Source: Rhodopirellula sp. SM50 (GTDB lineage Bacteria > Planctomycetota > Planctomycetia > Pirellulales > Pirellulaceae). Taken from it: a DNA stretch of 64,000 nucleotides. The first letter of the stretch is position 1. Each line of letters opens with the position of its first letter. Both the position numbers and the translations under genes were made by a program. The notes under the pieces are model-generated. The model had not been told where the DNA came from. It worked only from the letters and a program-made list of their open reading frames with translations, and searched no databases. The stretch spans positions 34,839 through 98,838 of the forward strand of contig NZ_NTFY01000037.1 in NCBI RefSeq assembly GCF_002289565.1. The letters run 5' to 3'. This document shows positions 55,294 through 63,893 of the stretch, piece after piece.

Positions 55294-55961
55294 GACTCGT
55301 CCATGTCCTCATCGTCGGAATGAACGGCTTCGGACCAAGTCCGCCGAATCAATTGCAGCCGCCGCTCGGTTGCCCGTTTGCTCAGCCCCAACCGATCGGC
55401 AATCTCGTCGACCAAGAAACCATCCATCCGCATCACTGCGATCTGACGCAGCTGGGCGTCTGGCAATTGATCCAGCAGCGCATTGCACGTCTCTTCCAGC
55501 TCCACGTTAAGATCCGCGGTCATCGACTCGTCGGAAACCCCACCGATGCCGGGTGACTTGCGAGTCTCGTCTTCATGCATGAACACCGACTCCCCCCGAA
55601 CGGCGCCGCCGCCCCGTTTCTGACGGGTCTGGAACCTCAGGTGGGCGTTGACTTTGCGGCCGGTCAACGTGATCAACAACCCCCACAAGTTGTCGGGGCC
55701 ACTGAGATCAGGAAACTGGTCGCGTCGAATTCCGGCGATAAAACTGTTGAAAGCCGATAGTGCGATGTCTTCTTCGTCACCGGCTCGCTTGAGGTTTGAC
55801 GGCAGACGCTTGGCCGCCAAACGCACCAACCGTTGGAAGTACCCGTTCCACAGCTCTCCGATCGCTTCATCGTCTCCCTCACGAACACGCTCCATCGCAG
55901 CGGCAAACCGTTCCGCTGCACTGCTGTCGGCTCCGGGCTGATCGTTGGGGTGGTTGTCCAT
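55287..55961 (-). CDS. ECF-type sigma factor, kinase-associated
   Basis: 224 residues from ATG 55961 (ATG 55988 is possible). Region 2: DDEAIGELWNGYFQRLVRLA, DIALSAFNSFIAGI, LWGLLITLTGRKVNAHLRFQ; a linker with EDETRKSPGIGG; region 4: LPDAQLRQIAVMRMDGFLVD, then EIADRLGLSKRATERRLQLI (helix-turn-helix). The acidic tail DDEDMDESV is notable. This is the planctomycete ECF group that pairs with Ser/Thr kinases; no anti-sigma gene is adjacent. The downstream kinase likely replaces the anti-sigma control. Confidence 0.9.
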   Translation of the reverse strand: MDNHPNDQPGADSSAAERFAAAMERVREGDDEAIGELWNGYFQRLVRLAAKRLPSNLKRAGDEEDIALSAFNSFIAGIRRDQFPDLSGPDNLWGLLITLTGRKVNAHLRFQTRQKRGGGAVRGESVFMHEDETRKSPGIGGVSDESMTADLNVELEETCNALLDQLPDAQLRQIAVMRMDGFLVDEIADRLGLSKRATERRLQLIRRTWSEAVHSDDEDMDESV

Positions 55962-56508
55962 CACGTTCAGATTGTTGCGCCATTCCATAACATCGTCCAG
56001 ACGATCAAAAAAACAGTGGATTGGCTGGATTTGGATGCTGCAAAGCAAGTGTCGAAGCAAAGCGGGGCGCAAGGTCGACCTCGTCGCGATAATCCGACCG
56101 CGGGATTATACGGATCTTGCGGAAAAACAGTTCAACCGAGGGGGATTCCCTTGCCCGTCTTCCTGGATTCGGTAATCATTCCCATCGTAACAGGATTCAT
56201 TTCGGAGAATACGACAAGGGTTCACCAATCGGTCTCAACCCGATATTCCACAATTGCCCCCGCAGCCTTAGACGACGGTGGGCCTGTGGCTGGACCGCTG
56301 GATGGACCGTGTCGCCCGATTGCCCCGACCCCGACTTGCCGCGACCCCGACTTGCCGAGACTCCGAGCGATTGGCATTTTCCGGTGCCTTGGCGACCAGG
56401 GACATATTCCTGACCTAAGTTCCCTCCAGCGGGGAGCACCTTGGGGAGTATTCGCGCTGCATGAACACTGTCACCACACAACATCGCCATCCGGGGGGAA
56501 TCCAACAC
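55962..56508. other. 547-base divergent intergenic region
   Basis: Lies between the leftward sigma gene and the rightward DUF1573 gene, so promoters of both are expected. It contains two adjacent 16-base direct repeats CGACCCCGACTTGCCG (56326-56341, 56342-56357). Frames in it look like read-through of non-coding sequence. No gene is supported. Confidence 0.6.
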
Positions 56509-57507
56509 ATGTTCCGCGCCACCGTCATCGCTCTTGCGATCCTTGCGACTTCGTTCTCGATCTCTGCATCCGCACTGGCCCAATCTCAATGGCCCGACAA
56601 CGCCTTTGCGATCAAGAAGCATGACTTTGGCACCGTAGCGGTGGCTTCCAAAACCGAATTCCGCTTCCCGGTCTACAACCCCTACACGCAACCGCTGCAC
56701 ATCCAAACGGTCCGACGAAGCTGTGGATGCACGACACCGATCGTCGAAACCGAGTACATCGAGCCCGGCCAGACGGGATCGATCCTGGCTCGATTCAACA
56801 CCGACACCTTTCGGGGCACCAAGGGCGCGACACTGACCGTCGTGATCGACAAACCGTTCTTCAGCGAAGTGCGACTGCGTGTCGACGGCTACATCCGCAG
56901 CGACATGGTGTTCCACCCCGGTGCGATCGAGTTTGGCACCGTCAACCAAGGCGAATCAGACAGCAAGACCACTCGAGTGCTGTATGCCGGCCGCAGCGAT
57001 TGGGAAATCGCCGACGTGCGGAGCAATGTGCCGTGGCTGGTCCCGAGCAAAAAACTGGTCAGCCGAAGCGCCGGCCGGGCCGATTATGAGCTGACCGTCG
57101 CCATCCGCGAAGACGCACCCACCGGACCGTTCCAAAACGAAATCATCGTCATCACCAACGACACCAAACGCCCCGAAGTCCCCTTCCCGGTCAGCGGCAA
57201 CGTCGAAAGCCCGCTCAGTATCTCGCCCCAAGCGATTGCCTTTGGCAGCTTGAAGCCGGGCCAAAAAATCGAAAAGCGATTGGTCATCAAAGGTGCCACG
57301 CCGTTCACGATCGAATCGATCACCTGTGAAGGCTGGGATGTCTCCTTTCCCCAAGCCACCGTGGCCAAGACGATCCACATCGTTCCCGCCACCTTCACCC
57401 CGACCGACGCCGAAGGCCCACAAAAGGTGACCGTCCTGATCACCACCGCCGGCGATCAATCTGTCACCGCCAAAGCCATCCTGACCGCCGACATCCGCGA
57501 AGAGTGA
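56509..57507 (+). CDS. Secreted DUF1573 protein
   Basis: 332 residues from ATG 56509, with a GGGGGGA stretch about nine bases upstream; a start at 56461 is not needed. Signal peptide at 1-25 (FRATVIALAILATSFSISAS). Residues about 38-120 form a DUF1573 domain with the signature NPYTQPLHIQTVRRSCGCTT, which includes the SCGC Cys pair. Two further Ig-like blocks follow, each with an F-G-T/S-V/L-x-x-G phrase (EFGTVNQGESD, AFGSLKPGQKI). DUF1573 proteins are abundant in planctomycetes and Bacteroidetes; role unknown, probably extracytoplasmic binding. Confidence 0.87.
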   Translation: MFRATVIALAILATSFSISASALAQSQWPDNAFAIKKHDFGTVAVASKTEFRFPVYNPYTQPLHIQTVRRSCGCTTPIVETEYIEPGQTGSILARFNTDTFRGTKGATLTVVIDKPFFSEVRLRVDGYIRSDMVFHPGAIEFGTVNQGESDSKTTRVLYAGRSDWEIADVRSNVPWLVPSKKLVSRSAGRADYELTVAIREDAPTGPFQNEIIVITNDTKRPEVPFPVSGNVESPLSISPQAIAFGSLKPGQKIEKRLVIKGATPFTIESITCEGWDVSFPQATVAKTIHIVPATFTPTDAEGPQKVTVLITTAGDQSVTAKAILTADIREE

Positions 57508-57557
57508 TCGGCAGCGGCCGCCAGCCTACCGGCCGACGGCATTGCCCCACCCCGATC

Positions 57558-57692
57558 GGCAACGCTGTGAAGCATTTTCCCCTGTGTTTCTTGAGGTTTT
57601 AGCGGTAGGGCGCGAGCCCTCCGGTTCTTCATCTATGCCAACACACCGGAGGGCTCGCGCCCTGCCGCTAAAAAATGCTTCACAGCGTTGCC
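57558..57692. repeat. Palindromic dispersed repeat, family 1, copy 3
   Basis: Perfect outer inverted repeats of 21 bases (57558-57578 and 57672-57692, core CGCTGTGAAGCATTTT) and inner arms at 57602-57624 and 57646-57668 with a single T/C difference. The left side keeps CCTGTGTTTCTTGAGGTTTT between outer and inner arm. It begins 50 bases past the DUF1573 stop. Confidence 0.92.
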
Positions 57693-57856
57693 CGAACGGG
57701 TTGGCAACCCATTTCGTTTCTCTCCCTCTGGGAGAGACGGCGTTTGCGCAGCAAGCAAACGCCAGAGAGGGCCCACGCTGCAAAAGTCCTGGCGCCTTCC
57801 GCTACGATCAAATCCGCCACTTAGCAACCAGCGGAATAGCAGTGTCGGATCTCTTG

Positions 57857-57917
57857 AAGTGGGATAGGCTTCCAGCCTGTCATTGCAGCATCGACAGGCT
57901 GGAAGCCTATCCCACTT
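57857..57917. repeat. Perfect 25-base inverted repeat
   Basis: Arms 57857-57881 (AAGTGGGATAGGCTTCCAGC and on) and 57893-57917 are exact reverse complements around an 11-base loop. No T tract follows on either strand, so a mobile or structural repeat is more likely than a plain terminator. Belongs to none of the other families in the window. Confidence 0.88.
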
Positions 57918-58068
57918 ATCTTGCGTGCGTCACCCATGAAATCGATGTCCCTTCGCGATACCGATCGCCTCGCCAGTCAGGCTATCTCTCGATCGTCACC
58001 CGCCGCCCCGATCGTCAGACTATCTTGGACGCATCTGTCCGTTCGCCCTGATCCGCTGATTTGATTCC

Positions 58069-59628
58069 ATGCCACAAAGACTTCCCCTCCTTCGGTTCGT
58101 CTGCCTCGCTCTGCTGTTTTCGATCGGCTCGCTCTCGTGCCCGAACCTCCCAACCGCAGACGCCGCGCCTCCCAACATCGTTTTTGTCCTGTGTGACGAC
58201 CATCGATATGACTGCTTGGGCGTTGCCGGCCATCCGTTCATCGAAACGCCGCACATTGATGCGATCGCTTCGGCCGGTGCGATGTTCACCAATGCCTACG
58301 TCACGACGTCGCTCTGTTCGCCCAGTCGCGCGTCGATCTTGACCGGACAATACGCGCACAACCACCGCGTCGTGGACAACTACCACCCGGTCGATTCGAG
58401 TCTGGTGTTTTTTCCCCAACAGCTTCAAAAAGCCGGCTACCAAACCGCCTTCATCGGCAAGTGGCACATGGGCGGAGACATCGATGACCCGCAGCGTGGT
58501 TTTGACCACTGGGTCGCGTTCAAGGGACAAGGCACCTATTGGCCCGACGGTCATGGGACGACTCGTGAAGTGCCCCAAACGACCTACGACGGATTTAACG
58601 TCAATGGAAAACGCGTTGCACAAAAGGGCTACATCACCGACGAGTTGACCGACTATGCCATCGAGTGGCTCGAGCAGCGGCGATCCGAACAACCCTTCTT
58701 CTTGTACGTCAGCCACAAAGGCGTTCACGCGGACTTCGTGCCCGCGGATCGACATCGGGGACGTTATGACGACAAAGCGCTGCCGATCCGCATTCCGACT
58801 CCCGAACAGATGGCGAGCGGAAAGCTGCCGATGTGGGTCCGCAATCAACGCAACAGTCGGCACGGGGTCGATTTCGGATACAACATGGCCGATTTCTCTC
58901 CGACAATTTATTACCGCCGCTACTGTGAATCCATCCTCGCCGTGGATGACAGTGTCGGTCGCCTGGACCAATACCTGCACCAATCCGGCCTCAGCGACAA
59001 CACCGTGTTCGTTTACATGGGCGACAACGGATTTCAATTCGGCGATCACGGGCTGATCGACAAACGCGTCGCTTACGAAGCAAGCGCGAAGGTCCCGTTG
59101 TTGATGAAAGCCCCTGGCCGGATCCCCGCCGGGCAAACCTACACCGATCTGATCGGCAACATCGACATCGCGCCGACGCTGCTGGAAGCCGCCGGCGCGG
59201 AATCCCCCGTCGGCATCGATGGCATCAGCCTGTGGAAGTCGATCTGCGGCGAGTCGACCGACGACGTGACTCGAAAACATTTGTTGTACGAGTATTACTG
59301 GGAACGCAACTATCCCCACACGCCAACCCTGCACGCCGTCATCGGTGGCCGCTGGAAATACATTCGCTGCCATGGACTCTGGGATCGCGATGAGTTTTAC
59401 GACTTGCAAAACGATCCAGAGGAAATGAACAACCTGATCGATGATCCCTCCCATCAAACGCGGATCAAAGCAATGAATGAAACGCTCTGGTCGTTGCTGA
59501 AAGAATCCGAGGGCAACGAGATTCCGTTGCTGGAAGATCGCGGCCCCAATTTTCCCTGGCGTCATCCCGATCACGCGCCTCAGGCAGAGTTCCCCGAGGA
59601 GTATTTCCGCGAGAGCGAGAAGGGCTGA
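58069..59628 (+). CDS. Secreted sulfatase (formylglycine-dependent)
   Basis: 519 residues. Signal peptide 1-33 (FVCLALLFSIGSLS... TADAA). Metal-binding DDHR at 43-46, catalytic CSPSR at 83-87 (Cys83 is converted to formylglycine by a sulfatase-maturating enzyme) with the full signature SLCSPSRASILTGQ, then GKWHMGG and the second metal site MGDNGFQFGDHG. Hydrolyses sulfate esters, most likely of algal or host polysaccharides outside the cytoplasm. The C-terminal DEFYDLQNDPEEMNNL block is typical. Planctomycetes carry many such genes. Downstream lies MITE-like copy B and a convergent recQ gene. Confidence 0.95.
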   Translation: MPQRLPLLRFVCLALLFSIGSLSCPNLPTADAAPPNIVFVLCDDHRYDCLGVAGHPFIETPHIDAIASAGAMFTNAYVTTSLCSPSRASILTGQYAHNHRVVDNYHPVDSSLVFFPQQLQKAGYQTAFIGKWHMGGDIDDPQRGFDHWVAFKGQGTYWPDGHGTTREVPQTTYDGFNVNGKRVAQKGYITDELTDYAIEWLEQRRSEQPFFLYVSHKGVHADFVPADRHRGRYDDKALPIRIPTPEQMASGKLPMWVRNQRNSRHGVDFGYNMADFSPTIYYRRYCESILAVDDSVGRLDQYLHQSGLSDNTVFVYMGDNGFQFGDHGLIDKRVAYEASAKVPLLMKAPGRIPAGQTYTDLIGNIDIAPTLLEAAGAESPVGIDGISLWKSICGESTDDVTRKHLLYEYYWERNYPHTPTLHAVIGGRWKYIRCHGLWDRDEFYDLQNDPEEMNNLIDDPSHQTRIKAMNETLWSLLKESEGNEIPLLEDRGPNFPWRHPDHAPQAEFPEEYFRESEKG

Positions 59629-59942
59629 AAAACGGTTGGCTTCGATCCGCATGTTGGTGTCTAGCCTTTAGGCGCTCCTTCCGGTCGCTGCCCGGCAGTG
59701 AGACGATACGGCTAAAGCCCAAGACCGCTAAGTTAAGCGTCGTTTCTTCAGATGAGGGCCCGTAGGCTCGCGCCAAACGGCTGATATTCGTTTGATATCA
59801 GCCGGTTCGCGCCAGCGTCCGGGCCCCCTCATTCATGTTACCTGAGCGGTATTGGCTAAAGCCTGGACACCAGCGCAACCGCACCTGCCGGAGAATGAAA
59901 GAGGGTCGATGGCACCATCCCTCCTCGATTGATCACGTGTTC
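59629..59942. other. 314-base gap between convergent sulfatase and recQ genes
   Basis: Mostly family 2 element copy B (59710-59872). As the genes converge, the palindrome could serve as a two-way terminator. No gene is seen. Confidence 0.6.
59710..59872. repeat. Palindromic MITE-like element, family 2, copy B
   Basis: Terminal inverted repeats: GGCTAAAGCCCAAGACCGCT at 59710-59729 against ATTGGCTAAAGCC at the right end. The centre (GGCCCGTAGGCTCGCGCCAA, then CGGCTGATAT, loop TCGTTTG, ATATCAGCCG) is nearly identical to copy A, while the flanks between centre and ends differ more. Confidence 0.85.
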
Positions 59943-61811
59943 CTAACCGTCACAGGCCAGGGTGATACGGATTTCGTCGTAGCTGACTTCGCCGTTGAAG
60001 TGATCAAAGATCGGTTTCATTTTTCCGTCACCGGCCAAATGCTTGTTTGCCAAGACGCGCTGGGCCGTTTCAGGTTTCACCCAGGGCGTCGGATCATTGA
60101 TACCGTGGTGCCGGATGTAGTCGGCCAGATACTTGACCACCGTGCTTTGGGCGCGGGACATCTTTTGGGCGACCGACTCGATCGAATCACCCGAACGAAA
60201 GTAATCAAACGCGGCCAACGAGCTGATGGCGGGGACGAAGCAGTCACTCCCATCGGCAGACTTCTTGCTGCGCCCGGTGGCCGTCAACTTCGGCGTCCCT
60301 TGGCCACGCAGCAGACGCCGGCCTGATTCGGTCGGCTCCAGCGTCTTGTAGGAGCCGCTGCGACACAGGTATTTCTGGCTGATCAGCTGTTGGATCCAGA
60401 CCTTGATCGCCATCGGACCGTGGTCGCCGAGTGCCCCGAAACGGTTCAGCCGGTCGTGATTGGACTGGAAGATACGTTTGTCGGATTTTCCCGCCAGCAC
60501 GCGGGCGACATATCCGGCGCCGTACTTATGTTTCAAATCCTGGACACACGCGACAATGGTTTGCGCGATGTCGGCCGACTGGTCGTGCAATTGCAATTCG
60601 CCCAGGCAAACATCACAGGCGCCGCAACGCATCACGCCGTAGTCCTGGCCGAAGTATTCGACGATCGCTTGATGCCGACAGGTGACGTCGTTACAGAGTT
60701 CAAACATGGCCTGTAACGAATCTCGGGCGACTTGACCGGCTTCGCCGTGCATCACGTCGCTCCAGACCAGGAAGTCGCGTGGACTGTGCAGCAAGACGCA
60801 CTCCGCATCCAGCCCGTCGCGACCGGCTCGACCACTTTCTTGCTGGTAGTGCTCAACGGACTTGGGCATCCCGGTATGGATCACAAACCGAATGTCCGGT
60901 TTATCGATTCCCATGCCAAAGGCGATCGTGGCGACGATGATGTCGCAGCGTCCCTGCATGAAACTGTCTTGGTTCGCCTTCCGCTGCGGAGCGGCCAGGC
61001 CGGCATGGTACGGTTTGGCTTTCAGTCCCAGCGTCCGCAGCGCCTGGGTCGTCGTATCGACTTCGCGACGGCTGAGACAATATACGATGCCCGACTGGCC
61101 CCGGTGACGATTGACGACCTCCATGATCTGCTGCATCTTTTGCCCGGCCCGGATCATCCGATACGTCAAATTGGGGCGATCAAAATTCCCGATCAGAAAA
61201 CTCGGCTCGCAAAGCCCCAACTGGCAAGCGATGTCGCGGCGGACGGGCTGCGAAGCCGTGGCGGTAAACGCATGAACGGACGCCTCGGGGAACACCTGTT
61301 TGAGCGTCTTGAGCTGCTGATACTCCGGACGAAAGTCGTGCCCCCATTGGCTGACGCAGTGCGCTTCATCGATCGCGAAATAGCGGACACAGCGCTGCTG
61401 TCGCAAGAAACCGAGCGTCTTGGGCGAAAGCAAGCGTTCGGGGGCCAGGTACAGCAAGCGAAGTTCGCCACGACGAATTCGCTCGGCGACCTCCCGCTTT
61501 TCGGTTTCGTCTTGCGTGCTGTTGATCAGCGCCGCCGGAACTCGCTTTTCCCTCAGCGCATCAACCTGATCCTTCATCAACGAGATCAGCGGCGACACCA
61601 CGACTGCCAAGTCGCCGGCACCAGCCCCTTTGTTTCCGTGAAGTCCGTTGCACAAGGCCGGGGCTTGAAAGCAAATTGACTTGCCGGCTCCGGTGGGCAG
61701 CACCGTCAAGCTGTCGCGACCTTCCAGAATGGTCTGAATTGACTGCTCTTGAAGGGGGCGAAACGAATCGAAGCCCCAGAATTGTTTCAACACGCGCCGT
61801 ACATCGTCCAT
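59943..61811 (-). CDS. recQ: ATP-dependent DNA helicase RecQ
   Basis: 622 residues from ATG 61811, preceded by GGGAGAG; a TTG upstream at 61844 is less likely. Helicase motifs: FRPLQEQSIQTIL, PTGAGKS (Walker A), DEAHCVSQWGHDFRPEY (motif II and the aromatic loop), then IVATIAFGMGIDKPDIRFVI and QQESGRAGRDG (motif VI). A zinc domain follows (CNDVTC...CGACDVC) and an RQC winged helix (YGAGYVARVLAG). Instead of a classic HRDC the end is a helix-turn-helix type domain (SSLAAFDYFRSGDSIESVAQ). Unwinds DNA 3'-5' in repair and recombination. Confidence 0.95.
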   Translation of the reverse strand: MDDVRRVLKQFWGFDSFRPLQEQSIQTILEGRDSLTVLPTGAGKSICFQAPALCNGLHGNKGAGAGDLAVVVSPLISLMKDQVDALREKRVPAALINSTQDETEKREVAERIRRGELRLLYLAPERLLSPKTLGFLRQQRCVRYFAIDEAHCVSQWGHDFRPEYQQLKTLKQVFPEASVHAFTATASQPVRRDIACQLGLCEPSFLIGNFDRPNLTYRMIRAGQKMQQIMEVVNRHRGQSGIVYCLSRREVDTTTQALRTLGLKAKPYHAGLAAPQRKANQDSFMQGRCDIIVATIAFGMGIDKPDIRFVIHTGMPKSVEHYQQESGRAGRDGLDAECVLLHSPRDFLVWSDVMHGEAGQVARDSLQAMFELCNDVTCRHQAIVEYFGQDYGVMRCGACDVCLGELQLHDQSADIAQTIVACVQDLKHKYGAGYVARVLAGKSDKRIFQSNHDRLNRFGALGDHGPMAIKVWIQQLISQKYLCRSGSYKTLEPTESGRRLLRGQGTPKLTATGRSKKSADGSDCFVPAISSLAAFDYFRSGDSIESVAQKMSRAQSTVVKYLADYIRHHGINDPTPWVKPETAQRVLANKHLAGDGKMKPIFDHFNGEVSYDEIRITLACDG

Positions 61812-62285
61812 CGGTCTCTCCCAATACTTGTGTGCAAATGACAAAAGTGAATCGGGTAGTCCGATGCCTCGGCGATGACTTCAGAATTGTGGTTCTAAAC
61901 ATCAACTTGCCGAGTGGCGATCAGTTCGCTAACCGCATCATGACATTTCCAAAGAATCAAGTCAAGCATTTGTGACACGGGTACTTGCCGTTGGTGCCTA
62001 GGCCTCGCCTATCCTCGTCGACCGCGGAACGCCTAAACAACACAGCCGAGGGCGCGCTTAGCGGCCCGAGGGGAATGAACCCACGGATGGCAGGGCGTAC
62101 CCACGGATCCCAGGCTGCTTTTCATCCGTGGGTACGCCCTGCCATCCGTGGGTGTGATCCGTTGCTGTGATACCGGAGATCGTTTGTTTGATCCGATCGA
62201 TCGAGGGAAGCCGATTGCGAGCGGTGGCATCGGGTACGATGGACATCGCCACCGCGCTCGCGCCAACTACCTTCGGACGCATCGA
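61812..62285. other. 474-base divergent intergenic region
   Basis: Contains the 29-base perfect palindrome at 62080-62152. Promoters of recQ (leftward) and the small membrane protein gene (rightward) are expected; none is clear. No gene is supported. Confidence 0.6.
62080..62152. repeat. Perfect 29-base inverted repeat
   Basis: Arms 62080-62108 and 62124-62152 are exact reverse complements around a 15-base loop. Each arm itself begins and ends with the same word (CCCACGGAT twice), giving a nested structure. No T tract follows. Confidence 0.9.
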
Positions 62286-62774
62286 ATGAGTGTTCCCGAG
62301 TCATTCCAGTACATCCATCTGCCTTGTGGCGAGTACACCGAGATCCGTGGCGCCGAATTTGAATCGGTCGCCAATCCGCTATCGGGAATCCAGACCACAC
62401 TCTGCGCCCACTGCGGACAGCAGGATGATGTGGGAGAATTCTGTTGGGAAGGTTCAGAAGAAACGATCGCCGACTACTACCACCGACTGTTGATTCAAAT
62501 CCCGGAACAGGAACTCGACCGAGCCGGCCGCACCGGCATGTTCAACTACTTGACGATTGGCGGCGTCGCCGGATTCGCCGCCGGCGTCTTCATCGGGTTG
62601 ATCTTGGGGCGACTGGGGCCGATCGCGGCGATCGTGGGGGGATTGATCGCCGTGTTGCTGTTGACCTCGATCGGAGTGCTGATGGGGTTTCTGCACTTCG
62701 AGAAGAAGGTCGTCGCGCCGGTCGTCAAAAAGTACTGGAACGTCGACGACGTCCGGTTACTCGTCCAGCGATGA
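62286..62774 (+). CDS. Small membrane protein, unknown function
   Basis: 162 residues from ATG 62286; a longer frame begins at 62148 inside the palindrome region and was rejected. The first 80 residues are soluble with a CAHC pair (LCAHCGQQDD) and one more Cys (EFCWEGS), possibly a small metal site. Two membrane segments (YLTIGGVAGFAAGVFIGLIL, GPIAAIVGGLIAVLLLTSIG) follow, then a basic end. No family recognised. The following gene is also a membrane protein, 138 bases on. Confidence 0.7.
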   Translation: MSVPESFQYIHLPCGEYTEIRGAEFESVANPLSGIQTTLCAHCGQQDDVGEFCWEGSEETIADYYHRLLIQIPEQELDRAGRTGMFNYLTIGGVAGFAAGVFIGLILGRLGPIAAIVGGLIAVLLLTSIGVLMGFLHFEKKVVAPVVKKYWNVDDVRLLVQR

Positions 62775-62912
62775 TCGTTCGACGCCACGATCGGTCGCTC
62801 AACGGCGCGCCTTTGCATCACTGGGGACTGGAGTCTATGTTGAGTGTCTTCCTCCGGTACGCCACCGGAGCATTCCTCTTCCATCCGGTTAGCCTCTACC
62901 ATCCGGTGAGCA

Positions 62913-63845
62913 ATGTCCAGTGAGCCACAAGCGAGCCGACGCCACTGGAGTCATGGGTTCTGGTGGGCGGCGCTGGCGTTGCTCGCGTTCGGTCTGCCAC
63001 AATGCAGTCTGCTGGTCATCAAAGCGATAACTTGGATTCCGCTGGGCAACAGCCTCATCAACGCGACGGACATCGCAATCAGTTATGCGATCTATGGCGT
63101 TGCAACGGCGGTTTCGTTCGCATCCGGCCTGGTGATCCTGGCCGCCATCTTGCTCCGGGCCGGAAGTGGTTGGAAGCGTTTGTTGATGGCGGTAGGTTTT
63201 GTGGCCGTGCACTGTCTGGTGACGGGACTCGTGCTGGCCGTCACGCAATTCCGCTGGATGCAACACGCGATGCAGGAAGAATCGGCATACCGACGCGTGA
63301 TCGCATACCTGTTTCTGTCTCCGGCGATGTCCTTTGCCTCGGTGTTTCCGGCCGCGGTCATGCAATGGTTCCGCCGATGGACAATCACACGCGGTTGGCC
63401 GGAATCAAATCTTCAACGCGTCAACGTGCTCGCGCTGATGGAATGGGTGCTGGTCAGCGCGTTGATTTTCACCTTGGTGCGACTGTCGTTTGTCGCCGAT
63501 TACCAGTCCAACGTGTACGCGTTCTATTATGAAGCCTTGATGGTGATGTTACCGGCGATCGGGCTGGGGATCGTGACGATGCTGCTGTTTCGCTGGATCC
63601 TGTGCGTTGACGCGTCGCCGCGCCGTTTCCTCATCCTGTTGATCATTGCGTTGATTCATGGTTTCGTCTTCGCCGCCTCCTTTGTCGCTCTACAAGCCGA
63701 GGAGAACGCCATCGGGCCAAATCTGAACTTGCAATACAGCATCGCCCCGTTGTCGACGTGCGCGACCGGAACACTGATCGCGACCGCCATCGTCGGTTGC
63801 CTGCGGAAGCTGGGGTATCGATTGCACACCAGCGGGACGCGTTAG
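62913..63845 (+). CDS. Multispan membrane protein, unknown function
   Basis: 310 residues, about seven membrane segments (WWAALALLAFGLPQC, ISYAIYGVATAVSFASGLVI, FVAVHCLVTGLVLAVT, LMEWVLVSALIFTLVRLSF, EALMVMLPAIGLGIVTMLLF, LILLIIALIHGFVFAASFVA and a last one near the end). No catalytic motif or family was recognised. Codon use looks like the neighbours. Family 1 repeat copy 4 starts about 50 bases downstream. Confidence 0.75.
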   Translation: MSSEPQASRRHWSHGFWWAALALLAFGLPQCSLLVIKAITWIPLGNSLINATDIAISYAIYGVATAVSFASGLVILAAILLRAGSGWKRLLMAVGFVAVHCLVTGLVLAVTQFRWMQHAMQEESAYRRVIAYLFLSPAMSFASVFPAAVMQWFRRWTITRGWPESNLQRVNVLALMEWVLVSALIFTLVRLSFVADYQSNVYAFYYEALMVMLPAIGLGIVTMLLFRWILCVDASPRRFLILLIIALIHGFVFAASFVALQAEENAIGPNLNLQYSIAPLSTCATGTLIATAIVGCLRKLGYRLHTSGTR

Positions 63846-63893
63846 CGAGCGGCGCGTGGTGCAGGGATGCCGCTGACACGCGCCACTGGCTGA

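Larger units (their letters stand above)
57508..58068. other. 561-base gap full of palindromes
   Basis: Holds family 1 repeat copy 3 (57558-57692), a further inverted repeat (about 57724-57774, GGCGTTTGC against GCAAACGCC with CCCTCT/AGAGGG outside) and a perfect 25-base palindrome (57857-57917). No gene is supported. The sulfatase promoter should lie in the last 100 bases. Confidence 0.65.

Noticed and set aside
55833..56624. 263-codon plus-strand frame across the sigma/DUF1573 intergenic region
   Set aside because: It overlaps both genes' ends in the wrong phase and shows no domain or start signal.
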